A DNA stretch of 38,509 bases from Candidatus Sungiibacteriota bacterium (GCA_016181585.1 JACOYX010000018.1:1-38509), one strand, 5' to 3'; shown: positions 20,110 through 27,852, counted from the first letter of the stretch. The notes: generated by a model not told the origin, from the sequence alone. Program-made: numbers and translations.

Positions 20110-21690
20110 ATGACCATAAAATTCGGGTTTTTTGTTTCGGCAGGCGGATCAGGGGAATACGGAGGACTAACGGAAGCAGAAATAAAAGAGTGGTATGTGA
20201 AGCCGGGAGATGCGGTGAAAAAGGGAAGTCTTTTGTGCGCTGTGGAATCGGATAAAGCATCGTTCGATGTTGAAGCAATATGCGACGGGATTATAAAGAC
20301 ACTCAATTATGAGGCGGGCGAGAAATGGCAGAGGGGACCGGAAGAGGAGACGCCCTATGGTGCGCTGTTATTGCCGGAACTTGGCACTTTCGACCCGCTA
20401 GAGGAAAATGCCAAAAATATGAACGTATTGCCGCTAAGTGCAACGACGAAGCCAATAGAAAAAGAAGCAAGAAAACCATTGATTACCGCGCTCGCGAGGA
20501 GAAAAATAGACGAACATAATATATCGTTCGATGAATTGAAAAAAGTTTTTCCAGAAAAAGACAGGATTGAGGCGGAGGACGTCGATCGGTATATGGAATT
20601 ATGCGGGAAACTGCAAGAATTGGCAGAACAACTTTCGGGACAAACCACAGAAGCAAAATCGGAACAAATGAAAAAAAAGAGTGAGCCGACTGAAGAAGAA
20701 TTAATGGCGGCGGAAGAACGTATGCGAGAACGCATAAATGTGCATGTTCAAAAAACACTCGCACGCGCAGTGCCGGCAGCACGCAAGCGTGCGGAAGAGC
20801 TCGGTGTTTGGCTTGGTGATGTTGTGGGAACGGGAAGTGACGGGTTGATTACCGTACAGGATGTGGAAAATAAAGCCGCGGAGCAAGAAAAGGGGATACC
20901 ATCCTTGCCGACGAATGCGCCAATGTCGCGGCTTATTCATCCATCGTTTGAAAATGCGGAACTTATTGAAACACCGACGCCTTTGCGAAAAGCGATTGCA
21001 CGGAATCTTAAGCTCTCGAAAGATAACATTCCGCACGCCGGAGATGAGGTAGTAGTGGATATGACGAGGTTGGTGCAAAAACACAATGCGATAAAAAAGA
21101 TTTGGGAGAAAGCGTTTACTGCCGAACTCAAATATGACCACTATATCATGTATTTTGTGGCACAAAATATTTTACGTCCGGAATTCAAAATTCTCAACGC
21201 CTACTGGGATATTAATGATCCGGCAAATCCAAAAATCGTCTGCATACCTCATGTGAATTTAGGCATTGCGGTAAAGACCTCCGACGGACTCATTGTGCCG
21301 GTGGTGCAAGAGGCCGAGAAATTGGGATTTCCGGAGCTTGCGCGGAAAGTAAACGAGCAGGTGAAAAAAACGATTGAACGCAAACTTATGCCTGCGGATT
21401 ATCATAATCTTTCAGTGACTGTAAATCGCGCGGCATATTTCGATGCAACATTTGGTGAAATAATCGGCGGCGAACGCCCCGAACCGATTATTCCCTATAC
21501 CACAGGGATAAATGGAGAACGCTCGACTACGCTGATTCTTGCGTTCGGAAAAATGCAGGAGCAAAACGGAAAACATCTTTTGAGGATTGTGTTTCGGTTT
21601 GACCACCGCATCGTGGACATAAGCCCCCCGCTTCCTTTTGTGTGGAAGTTGAAACAGTTTCTTGAAAAAGATATTTTTGAACTTTTTTAA
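20110..21690 (+). CDS. E2 dihydrolipoamide acyltransferase
   Basis: Lipoyl domain with ESDKA, two E3-binding-like segments, acyltransferase domain ending RFDHRIVDIS. Confidence 0.9.
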   Translation: MTIKFGFFVSAGGSGEYGGLTEAEIKEWYVKPGDAVKKGSLLCAVESDKASFDVEAICDGIIKTLNYEAGEKWQRGPEEETPYGALLLPELGTFDPLEENAKNMNVLPLSATTKPIEKEARKPLITALARRKIDEHNISFDELKKVFPEKDRIEAEDVDRYMELCGKLQELAEQLSGQTTEAKSEQMKKKSEPTEEELMAAEERMRERINVHVQKTLARAVPAARKRAEELGVWLGDVVGTGSDGLITVQDVENKAAEQEKGIPSLPTNAPMSRLIHPSFENAELIETPTPLRKAIARNLKLSKDNIPHAGDEVVVDMTRLVQKHNAIKKIWEKAFTAELKYDHYIMYFVAQNILRPEFKILNAYWDINDPANPKIVCIPHVNLGIAVKTSDGLIVPVVQEAEKLGFPELARKVNEQVKKTIERKLMPADYHNLSVTVNRAAYFDATFGEIIGGERPEPIIPYTTGINGERSTTLILAFGKMQEQNGKHLLRIVFRFDHRIVDISPPLPFVWKLKQFLEKDIFELF

Positions 21691-21693
21691 CAA

Positions 21694-22437
21694 TTAAAAA
21701 CCGTTCCTATACGCAGGAGCGGTTTTATTATTCGTGTCCATTTTTTCAAAACATATGCCGTAAGGGGCATATAGTTTGGAAAATGCGCGGACAATGAGGA
21801 GAAGCACTTCTTTGCATGTGATGCGAATACCAAGCTCTTCCTCAAGCGAGGTCATGGGAATATCAAGTCCGCAAGGGAAGATATAAGAAAAATAGCGGAG
21901 ATTGGTTGATACATTGAATGCAAAGCCGAAACGGGTAATGAGGTGTCCATCTGGCGCGCGCAGCGCTGAAATGGCGCGCTGGGTAATTTTGCGTTTTCCG
22001 GTAATCCATACGCCCTTTGCATAATGATATTGTGAAAGTTCGGAATGGGGTGTCGGTGCGGCAGAGAGTCCGAGTCCCGAAAGAAAGCCGATTATTCCAT
22101 CGATGAGCGACGTGCTAAATTCGATAAAATCAAAAGGCAATACGGTGATATCAAGTATCCAATAGGCGACAAGCTGTCCGGGGCCGTGATATGTTGCATT
22201 GCCTCCGTGGCGGACTTTTATAATCGGCACATTGAGGTTTGCAAATATTTCGTACGGCACGCGGAGCTGCGTTTCGATCGGCTTATTATGGCTATAGGTA
22301 AAACAATGCGGATGTTCCGCGAATAAAAGCATATTTTTTCTTTCCCCTGCGTAATTTTTTTGAAAGAGCGCATCTTGAAACGCTAGTACGGATTCAATCG
22401 GTTGCATGCCAAGCCAATCCCAATAGATGGTGTGCAT
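21694..22437 (-). CDS. lipB: Lipoyl(octanoyl) transferase LipB
   Basis: RHGGNATYHGPGQLVAYWILD, GKRKITQRAISALRAP, FSYIFPCGLDIPMTSLEEE. Confidence 0.93.
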   Translation of the reverse strand: MHTIYWDWLGMQPIESVLAFQDALFQKNYAGERKNMLLFAEHPHCFTYSHNKPIETQLRVPYEIFANLNVPIIKVRHGGNATYHGPGQLVAYWILDITVLPFDFIEFSTSLIDGIIGFLSGLGLSAAPTPHSELSQYHYAKGVWITGKRKITQRAISALRAPDGHLITRFGFAFNVSTNLRYFSYIFPCGLDIPMTSLEEELGIRITCKEVLLLIVRAFSKLYAPYGICFEKMDTNNKTAPAYRNGF

Positions 22438-22468
22438 AGTACCCCCTCTTTTCCTTTGGTTCTGTTAT

Positions 22469-23365
22469 ATGGTAATTTACCATAAAGAACAAGCAGTATA
22501 CGAAGCTAAGCTTCGTGTGTTACAATGTTTCGTAGATATGCAAGAAGAATATAACAAAGAACGGTTTCATCCGTTCGCTCAAAAAGAGGTTGCTACGCCG
22601 CATGACCCGGGAAAAGAATTTCAATCGTTTATGGAAGAACGCATGCGGCTTTTGCTTGCGGAAAAAGAAAAGTATCGCGGTCCCGATGTACCCGTAGAAA
22701 AAGTAATTTCTGCATTGTATACAGAAAGCGAAATTGGCCGTCTGGTTCGGGAAAATCCTCGATTGCAATTTAGCGTCACTCAAGCGCGGTGGACCGGATC
22801 ATTCGCGTCAATGGCGGAGCGGGGCAATTATTATCTTAAGAAAACGCTTGCGGAATTTTTATTTAACCAAGAAATGCGCAAAAAAATTAATCTCGGGCTT
22901 GCCTATCACGGAGTTGCGGGAGAGGTGATGGCGCGCCAAGTGCTGGAGAAAAGCGGTGTGGCAACCGCCCATGCGCGTCCCGAGCTTGATGCGGCATGCG
23001 GGGTTGATTTGTTGGGATATAAAAAAACAACAGACGGCAGGGAATTGTATTTTGCCATCCAAGTTAAAACAAATCCGACGAGCGAAAAAGTACGTTTTGA
23101 AAAATTGACGAAAGAATCAATGCAGGCGTTGAAAAGCAAAGCCGCTCGGTCGCCGGATGAAGAAGAAATTGTAAACAGCGGGGATCGGGCTATTGAAGCG
23201 GTATCACACATGCGGCGGTTATCTCAAAAACCATACGAGCCGTTTCTTTTTGTCATGCCATCAATTCGTGTGGTACATGACATGCATGCGGTTAATTTAG
23301 GGTCATTTAAGCTGAACCCGGAACTAGTTGACAAATTCGCTCAAAATGTGTTAAAAATTAGTTAG
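22469..23365 (+). CDS. Hypothetical protein with PD-(D/E)xK nuclease-like core
   Basis: GEVMARQVLEKSG...CGVDLLGYKKTTDGRELYFAIQVKTNP resembles an E-D-QxK arrangement; start codon uncertain. Confidence 0.5.
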   Translation: MVIYHKEQAVYEAKLRVLQCFVDMQEEYNKERFHPFAQKEVATPHDPGKEFQSFMEERMRLLLAEKEKYRGPDVPVEKVISALYTESEIGRLVRENPRLQFSVTQARWTGSFASMAERGNYYLKKTLAEFLFNQEMRKKINLGLAYHGVAGEVMARQVLEKSGVATAHARPELDAACGVDLLGYKKTTDGRELYFAIQVKTNPTSEKVRFEKLTKESMQALKSKAARSPDEEEIVNSGDRAIEAVSHMRRLSQKPYEPFLFVMPSIRVVHDMHAVNLGSFKLNPELVDKFAQNVLKIS

Positions 23366-23381
23366 CTATTAAAGGAAAAAT

Positions 23382-23567
23382 ATGGCCGACAATAATAAAC
23401 AAGATGATCTTTTTACGCCTTTTGGGGCGATGTCCATGACCAAAGAAGAAGAGGATGATTTTTTGGCAAATTTTGCAAAAGCGGGGGAAATTTTATTTGG
23501 AGAAGATGAATCATCCGTTTCTTCAGAAGAAAACAAAAAAACAAAGAAACAAAACAATCCGCAGTAA
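23382..23567 (+). CDS. Small acidic hypothetical protein
   Basis: 61-aa ORF with SD (aaaggaaaaat), followed by hairpin aatccgcag...ctgcggatt. Confidence 0.5.
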   Translation: MADNNKQDDLFTPFGAMSMTKEEEDDFLANFAKAGEILFGEDESSVSSEENKKTKKQNNPQ

Positions 23568-23578
23568 AGCTCTGCGGA

Positions 23579-23636
23579 TTTTATATTCTCACCACCTAAT
23601 CGCGCGATCGCGCGATTAGGTGGTGAGAATATAAAA
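23579..23636. repeat. 58-bp perfect gapless palindrome
   Basis: tttatattctcaccacctaatcgcgcgatcgcgcgattaggtggtgagaatataaa around centre GATC; arms complementary base by base. Confidence 0.95.
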
Positions 23637-23640
23637 AATA

Positions 23641-23680
23641 AACACCCCTCTCCAAAGAGAGGGGAATGGGTGTTTTTTAC
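23641..23680 (-). terminator. Nested hairpin terminator at the end of the minus-strand array
   Basis: aacacccctctccaaagagaggggaatgggtgtttt. Confidence 0.65.
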
Positions 23681-24036
23681 GGATACCATAGATAGTATCC
23701 TATCGCAACTCCGGCGAAAATGCCGAGAATCGCAAAAAGAACAGGGAGTGGGTTATGTATGGCTCCATGAAAGAGCCATACGATTACCTGCCACAGGTGG
23801 GGAATAAGCCATCGAAAGAAATTCCATACCTGCCCGATGACCCATGAAATCAGGCCGAGAGCGAGGTGGACAAAACCTTCGATGGTGCGGGCGGCGAGAC
23901 GGCCAGTCCACCGAAAATAGGGGGCGGGATTTCCGTGATTCCGATGAATGGAGATCACGAGTCCAAAACCCCAGAAGAAAACAACAAATCCTAGTACTGA
24001 CGCGACGAGCCGCCAGCAATAATCCATTTTTACCAT
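23677..24036 (-). CDS. Small membrane protein
   Basis: Hydrophobic segments YCWRLVASVLGFVVFFWGFGLVI and PLPVLFAILGIFAGVAIGYYLWY; overlaps the upstream ORF stop. Confidence 0.6.
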   Translation of the reverse strand: MVKMDYCWRLVASVLGFVVFFWGFGLVISIHRNHGNPAPYFRWTGRLAARTIEGFVHLALGLISWVIGQVWNFFRWLIPHLWQVIVWLFHGAIHNPLPVLFAILGIFAGVAIGYYLWYP

Positions 24037-24173
24037 CCTTGCCTTCTGTAAAACTCTTTCTGTTTTTTCCGGTTGTACCCCTTATTGCCCTTTGGTGATC
24101 CTTGCGGACCGCCAGTTTTTTGCGGCAAAGGAATTCTGCCGAGCTCAATTTTCCGTTTGGCTTCTTTCCTCAT
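24030..24173 (-). CDS. 47-aa basic small protein (not in supplied ORF track)
   Basis: aaaaggagaagagaaaaggATG; MRKEAKRKIELGRIPLPQKTGGPQGSPKGNKGYNRKKQKEFYRRQGW; TAA overlaps next ATG (ATGGTAA). Confidence 0.5.
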   Translation of the reverse strand: MRKEAKRKIELGRIPLPQKTGGPQGSPKGNKGYNRKKQKEFYRRQGW

Positions 24174-24313
24174 CCTTTTCTCTTCTCCTTTTACTAGTTT
24201 TCAAAAATCTATCCTCCCATCAAAATTTCCGATTGTTCAGAATCTTTGATGGATGCTCAAGATTGTTTCTTGAGCAGATTTTTTCATCTCCATTGTTTAA
24301 AAAAAGTCACAGA

Positions 24314-24580
24314 CTACTGCTTCCGGAAACCGAGAATGGCGGGAGTTTTTTGAACTGAAGATTTTACTGTCTCAAACTCCCGTTCCAGTAAACTCCACTC
24401 CTCGTCCGAAAGTTCGACGGTTGCGTCGATGTCGGGATATTTTTCTGGTGGAAACTTGTCGATGTTCCGTGCACCGATTTTGTTGAGTTTTTGGAAGAAC
24501 TCGAGTTGCTCTTCCATCCACTCGTGATAAGGCGGCAGTTCTTCCTCTACCATTTTCTTAAAATCACGAACGGTTCCCAT
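24314..24580 (-). CDS. Small acidic hypothetical protein
   Basis: 88 aa with SD aaaaaggaggaatcATG. Confidence 0.55.
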   Translation of the reverse strand: MGTVRDFKKMVEEELPPYHEWMEEQLEFFQKLNKIGARNIDKFPPEKYPDIDATVELSDEEWSLLEREFETVKSSVQKTPAILGFRKQ

Positions 24581-24984
24581 GATTCCTCCTTTTTATTTTC
24601 CGTAAAGATCTTTAGGGTTTCCCCCTTTCAGAAATTTGAACTATTCAAATCTCTGAAAGGGAGGCGAGTCTTTTCTCGCGCTCCGGTTTTTTGAAAGGGT
24701 TTGGGGCTCCCGGATAATATGCGTGCTCTCGCACTGCATCAGCGAAATGCTGTGGACATGTCTCCGTCGAGCGATGACAATAGCCCAATTATCCGAGGAG
24801 TTGTTCCCCTTACATTGCACCCTTGGGCAACGCACGCGGCTTGGCATTTCCGCGCGTGGGTTTTGGTGAGTGTCTTATATGACCCGGCTTTTATTATATG
24901 TTCAAGAGCTGCCAACTCTCTCCCATATACGCCCAAAACCGGGTGACACCACCTCTCGAGGGACCCATCGACCCCCGAACCCTT

Positions 24985-25197
24985 CTACTCGACAGGGCCG
25001 CCGCATTTGTGACCGCAATGATGACCAAATGCTTTTCCCTGCCGGCGGAGCAGCCGCTTCACTTTGCGTTCATCACGCTTGGTGAGTTTTAACGGCTTGC
25101 CCCTCGCAACCGCCATATCCTGGTAGCAGTCATAGCGGAACGACACGGAGATTTTTCTTCCCCGGTACCAAACCGATTCACCGCAATACCATGCCAT
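24985..25197 (-). CDS. Small basic Cys/His-containing hypothetical protein
   Basis: 70 aa with SD aaaaaggaggatcgccATG. Confidence 0.55.
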   Translation of the reverse strand: MAWYCGESVWYRGRKISVSFRYDCYQDMAVARGKPLKLTKRDERKVKRLLRRQGKAFGHHCGHKCGGPVE

Positions 25198-25639
25198 GGC
25201 GATCCTCCTTTTTCAAAATTTTAAATAAAATTAAAGAACAACGGACGAGAGTGTGGCGTGGCGGCGCCGTACTCCCTGGGGACACCGCGACTTGCGTCGC
25301 GTGTCCGCGGGCGATAATTTCATCATTTTTATATTTATCGCCTAGCCCCATTGATTTGCTACCGCCATAACTCCCCGAAGGGATTTCAAGTAATCCATGA
25401 TGAGCGCGGTTATTCAGGGGTTTGGTCCGCGCTACGATTGGGAACTTCTCCCATCAAAATCTTTATCTTTCCTTTTACAAAAGAAAAACTTTTATGGAAG
25501 CCCGAACTTTGATTTATTCGTTCGGGCACTTTTGCGCAATACGGTCTCGCTCATGCTTATAAGAATATGGCTAGTATTCTTTTATTTCACATGAATCCCC
25601 GTTCACGTGCCTTGCGTTGGCACGGGAGGTTTCGAAACT

Positions 25640-25936
25640 CTAGTATTCCGATTCCAGAGTTTCGGCAATCTTTCGATGCAATTCTCCACTTGCAATCATG
25701 CTTTTAGGCAGATTACAAAGGAATGCTCCGAGAGGATTGCATGACCCATCACATCTACCCCTTACAATGCTCGTAAGATGTTGTGCGTGGACCACGCGCT
25801 CTTCCTCCATATAAATGACGTCAAGCGAGTCTGCGTGGAAATCACCATTGCATCCGTGATTCCACTGGAGCTTTCCGTCATCTTCCGTCATACCATGTTC
25901 AGTGGTCTGACGATAAGTTCGGAATTTTCCTTGCAT
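25640..25936 (-). CDS. Small hypothetical protein
   Basis: 98 aa with SD aaagaaagggggtgaaccATG; stop lies in a hairpin cgaaactct...agagtttcg. Confidence 0.55.
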   Translation of the reverse strand: MQGKFRTYRQTTEHGMTEDDGKLQWNHGCNGDFHADSLDVIYMEEERVVHAQHLTSIVRGRCDGSCNPLGAFLCNLPKSMIASGELHRKIAETLESEY

Positions 25937-26090
25937 GGTTCACCCCCTTTCTTTCTCCTGCGAGCCACCGCAGGATTGGTTTTGGTAAAAAAGAATTTTC
26001 GGAACTTCTCCCATCAAAATCTCTTAATGATTAAGAAACTTTGATGGGAGTCCGATGATCTTGTGAATCATCGGACAAACTAGCAGTGTT

Positions 26091-26294
26091 TTACTCAGGG
26101 ATTTTGTTTGCCACCGCCGCGAGACGGTCGGCTTCCGCCCGGAGTATGTTCACTGCTTCTACCAACGCGACTTTGCAGCCACGCTGGTCGGGGTACACAT
26201 TCAAACCGCATCCTGCCTCCTGCGCTTTATGTAAGGCATTGAGCGTGTTACGTACCCCACTGAAAATTTCATGTACTAAACCTTCATTAACCAT
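26091..26294 (-). CDS. Small helical hypothetical protein
   Basis: MVNEGLVHEIFSGVRNTLNALHKAQEAG... with SD aaaaggaggagaagATG. Confidence 0.55.
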   Translation of the reverse strand: MVNEGLVHEIFSGVRNTLNALHKAQEAGCGLNVYPDQRGCKVALVEAVNILRAEADRLAAVANKIPE

Positions 26295-26342
26295 CTTCTC
26301 CTCCTTTTGGTCCTCTTTTTGGTTGGCCAATGGTTTGTTTAA

Positions 26343-26660
26343 ATTTTGTTTTGTATAAAAGAACTTTGGAATGGCCAGCGGAGCCGCAAAAAATACGCGG
26401 ACGCTGGCTATAAAATATGCGGCTAGGGCATCTCCGTTACTGGTCTCGCACAGGCTACCTCCTTGCCCGAGCTCCAGTTCCCACTAAAACCTTTGCGGCC
26501 GCTTACGCAAAGGGGTTTCCCAAGTATCCATCGGGGCAGCGATGGATCGCTCCCGTGGGAGTGCTTGGGATTCCGGCCTCAAAATGCCGGAAGGAGATGT
26601 TTCGCTTACCGGTTCTTACTGAAAGAACCGCTTGCGTCTCGAGGCCTCGTCCCCGAGAAT
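26343..26660 (-). ncRNA. Dense hairpin cluster (candidate structured RNA / long leader)
   Basis: Hairpins include gccagcg...cgctggc, cctttgcggccgcttacgcaaagg, atccatcggggcagcgatggat, ctcccgtgggag, ccggcctcaaaatgccgg, ggttcttactgaaagaacc. Confidence 0.45.
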
Positions 26661-26787
26661 AAGCAAAAACGTTGGGTTTCAGATCTCCCATCGAAGCAAG
26701 AGAGCGTAACGAATAATTATATAAGGTTCGCTCTCGCGCTTCGATGGAAGCAGAAGGCGCTGGTCGCTTTCTGCTGTTGCGGGGTTT

Positions 26788-26949
26788 TTACTTACTACGC
26801 GGGTCCTCTGCCTCCCGCGCCTCCAGCCAGCTTTCGCGGCTGGAGTGGACAACACCCCGATTGTCGGTGACATATTGATAATCGACGGGGCGGACCCCCT
26901 CAACGATCATCGCTAGCCGCTCCTCCAACGTAATTGTGGTGTTTTCCAT
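26788..26949 (-). CDS. Small hypothetical protein (first ORF of the array)
   Basis: MENTTITLEERLAMIVEGVRPVDYQYV... with SD aaaaggaggaaggaaaATG; same frame continues upstream to GTG at 27000. Confidence 0.5.
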   Translation of the reverse strand: MENTTITLEERLAMIVEGVRPVDYQYVTDNRGVVHSSRESWLEAREAEDPRSK

Positions 26950-26994
26950 TTTCCTTCCTCCTTTTCTAAGAACATAGAGAGATTGTAAATTTTC

Positions 26995-27093
26995 TCCCAC
27001 CGAAGTAGCGACTGGTTGTTAGCCACTAGAAGTTAGTAATTTTTTAGTTTACTAGTGGCTAGGAACTAGTTGCTAGTCGCTATTTCGGTGGAA
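26995..27093 (-). promoter_or_regulatory. Long leader hairpin
   Basis: tcccaccgaagtagcgact...tagccactag / ctagtggcta...agtcgctatttcggtgg. Confidence 0.75.
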
Positions 27094-27170
27094 GGGGATA
27101 GAATTACCCATCCCTCAATCCCCACCTCCTTCTTAAAATGTTTAAGTTTTTCCCAAACCGTTATGCCTAC

Positions 27171-27198
27171 ATTATACACAATCTATATAATTTGTCAA
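27171..27198 (-). promoter_or_regulatory. Consensus sigma70 promoter (TTGACA-16-TATAAT) for the minus-strand small-ORF array
   Basis: Minus strand ttgacaaattatatagattgtgtataatg. Confidence 0.75.
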
Positions 27199-27439
27199 GT
27201 AGCGATGACATAATGAAGAAGTAATCCCTAAAAAATGGCTTATATAAAGCAAAAATTAGAGATAAATATTTTTATCTCAAGTAAAACATTTTATCTTTTT
27301 AAAACCGAAGATAATTAAAAATTAACTTACTCTTCACCAAAGGTGCATCGGATCTTTCCATTTTATAAGTAAGAAATAGTGTGAGAGGTATGGGCAAATA
27401 TCTAGACTGGCGCACTTCAGGCTTGAATTTTACATTTAC

Positions 27440-27468
27440 TTGACACCACATGTATTTATGTATATAAT
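27440..27468 (+). promoter_or_regulatory. Perfect consensus promoter TTGACA-17-TATAAT
   Basis: ttgacaccacatgtatttatgtatataat. Confidence 0.8.
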
Positions 27469-27474
27469 ATGGGT

Positions 27475-27750
27475 AGATGCCGCGCACTAAGGGCGGCATC
27501 TAACTGGTTCTTTCTGGAGGGTTCTTGAGTAAATGTCTTCTCTACTGGATTCCTGCGCATGGCAGGAATAACAGAAGAGGGTGCTCAAGGAATTGGTGAG
27601 CGAGGGCGTGTTCTCGACCACTTAAGTCCGACCGGACGGGTTTAGGACATGCTCAAAAAGTTTTTTCAAGCTCGCCATTTTTTTGTTCTCCTGTATGGCG
27701 AACAAAAAAAGAACCCCCTCCGATTCAGAGAGGAGGGATAATATAATGGG
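27475..27750 (+). ncRNA. Candidate structured ncRNA
   Basis: Consensus promoter, no ORF, gatgccg...cggcatc, then nested rod cttgag-tcttct-attcctgc/gcaggaat-agaaga-ctcaag; 3' boundary uncertain. Confidence 0.5.
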
Positions 27751-27852
27751 CGGCATGTAATTTTTTGGTCCCTTTTATATTTTTGGAAAATTTAAAAAAA
27801 AAGAAAAACGACGGAAAAAGAAAACAAAAACAAATTGGTATAATTAAAAGGG

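Noticed and set aside
24711-24795. tRNA gene in the cloverleaf-like structure
   Set aside because: No T-arm GTTCRA, no D-arm or anticodon-arm geometry, and no CCA/acceptor lengths; only the multi-arm topology is similar
24739-24936. 65-aa minus-strand ORF as a protein gene
   Set aside because: No Shine-Dalgarno and fully covered by stable stem-loops; structured RNA is a better explanation
26463-26870. 135-aa plus-strand ORF
   Set aside because: Antisense to the hairpin block and to the SD-bearing minus ORF 26788-26949; composition looks like inverted-repeat translation
23677-27165. Integron cassette array with attC sites
   Set aside because: Unidirectional small ORFs with hairpins fit superficially, but no RYYYAAC/GTTRRRY core pairs were found in the hairpins checked and no IntI is in the window; kept only as a possibility to test
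23677-27165. CRISPR array
   Set aside because: Repeated motifs are irregularly spaced, of varying length, and no cas genes are present
27475-27750. Assignment to 6S, tmRNA, RNase P or SRP RNA
   Set aside because: No diagnostic conserved cores (e.g. RNase P GAGGAAAGUCC, SRP GGAAGCAG loop, tmRNA tRNA-like ends) were visible; left as an unnamed candidate
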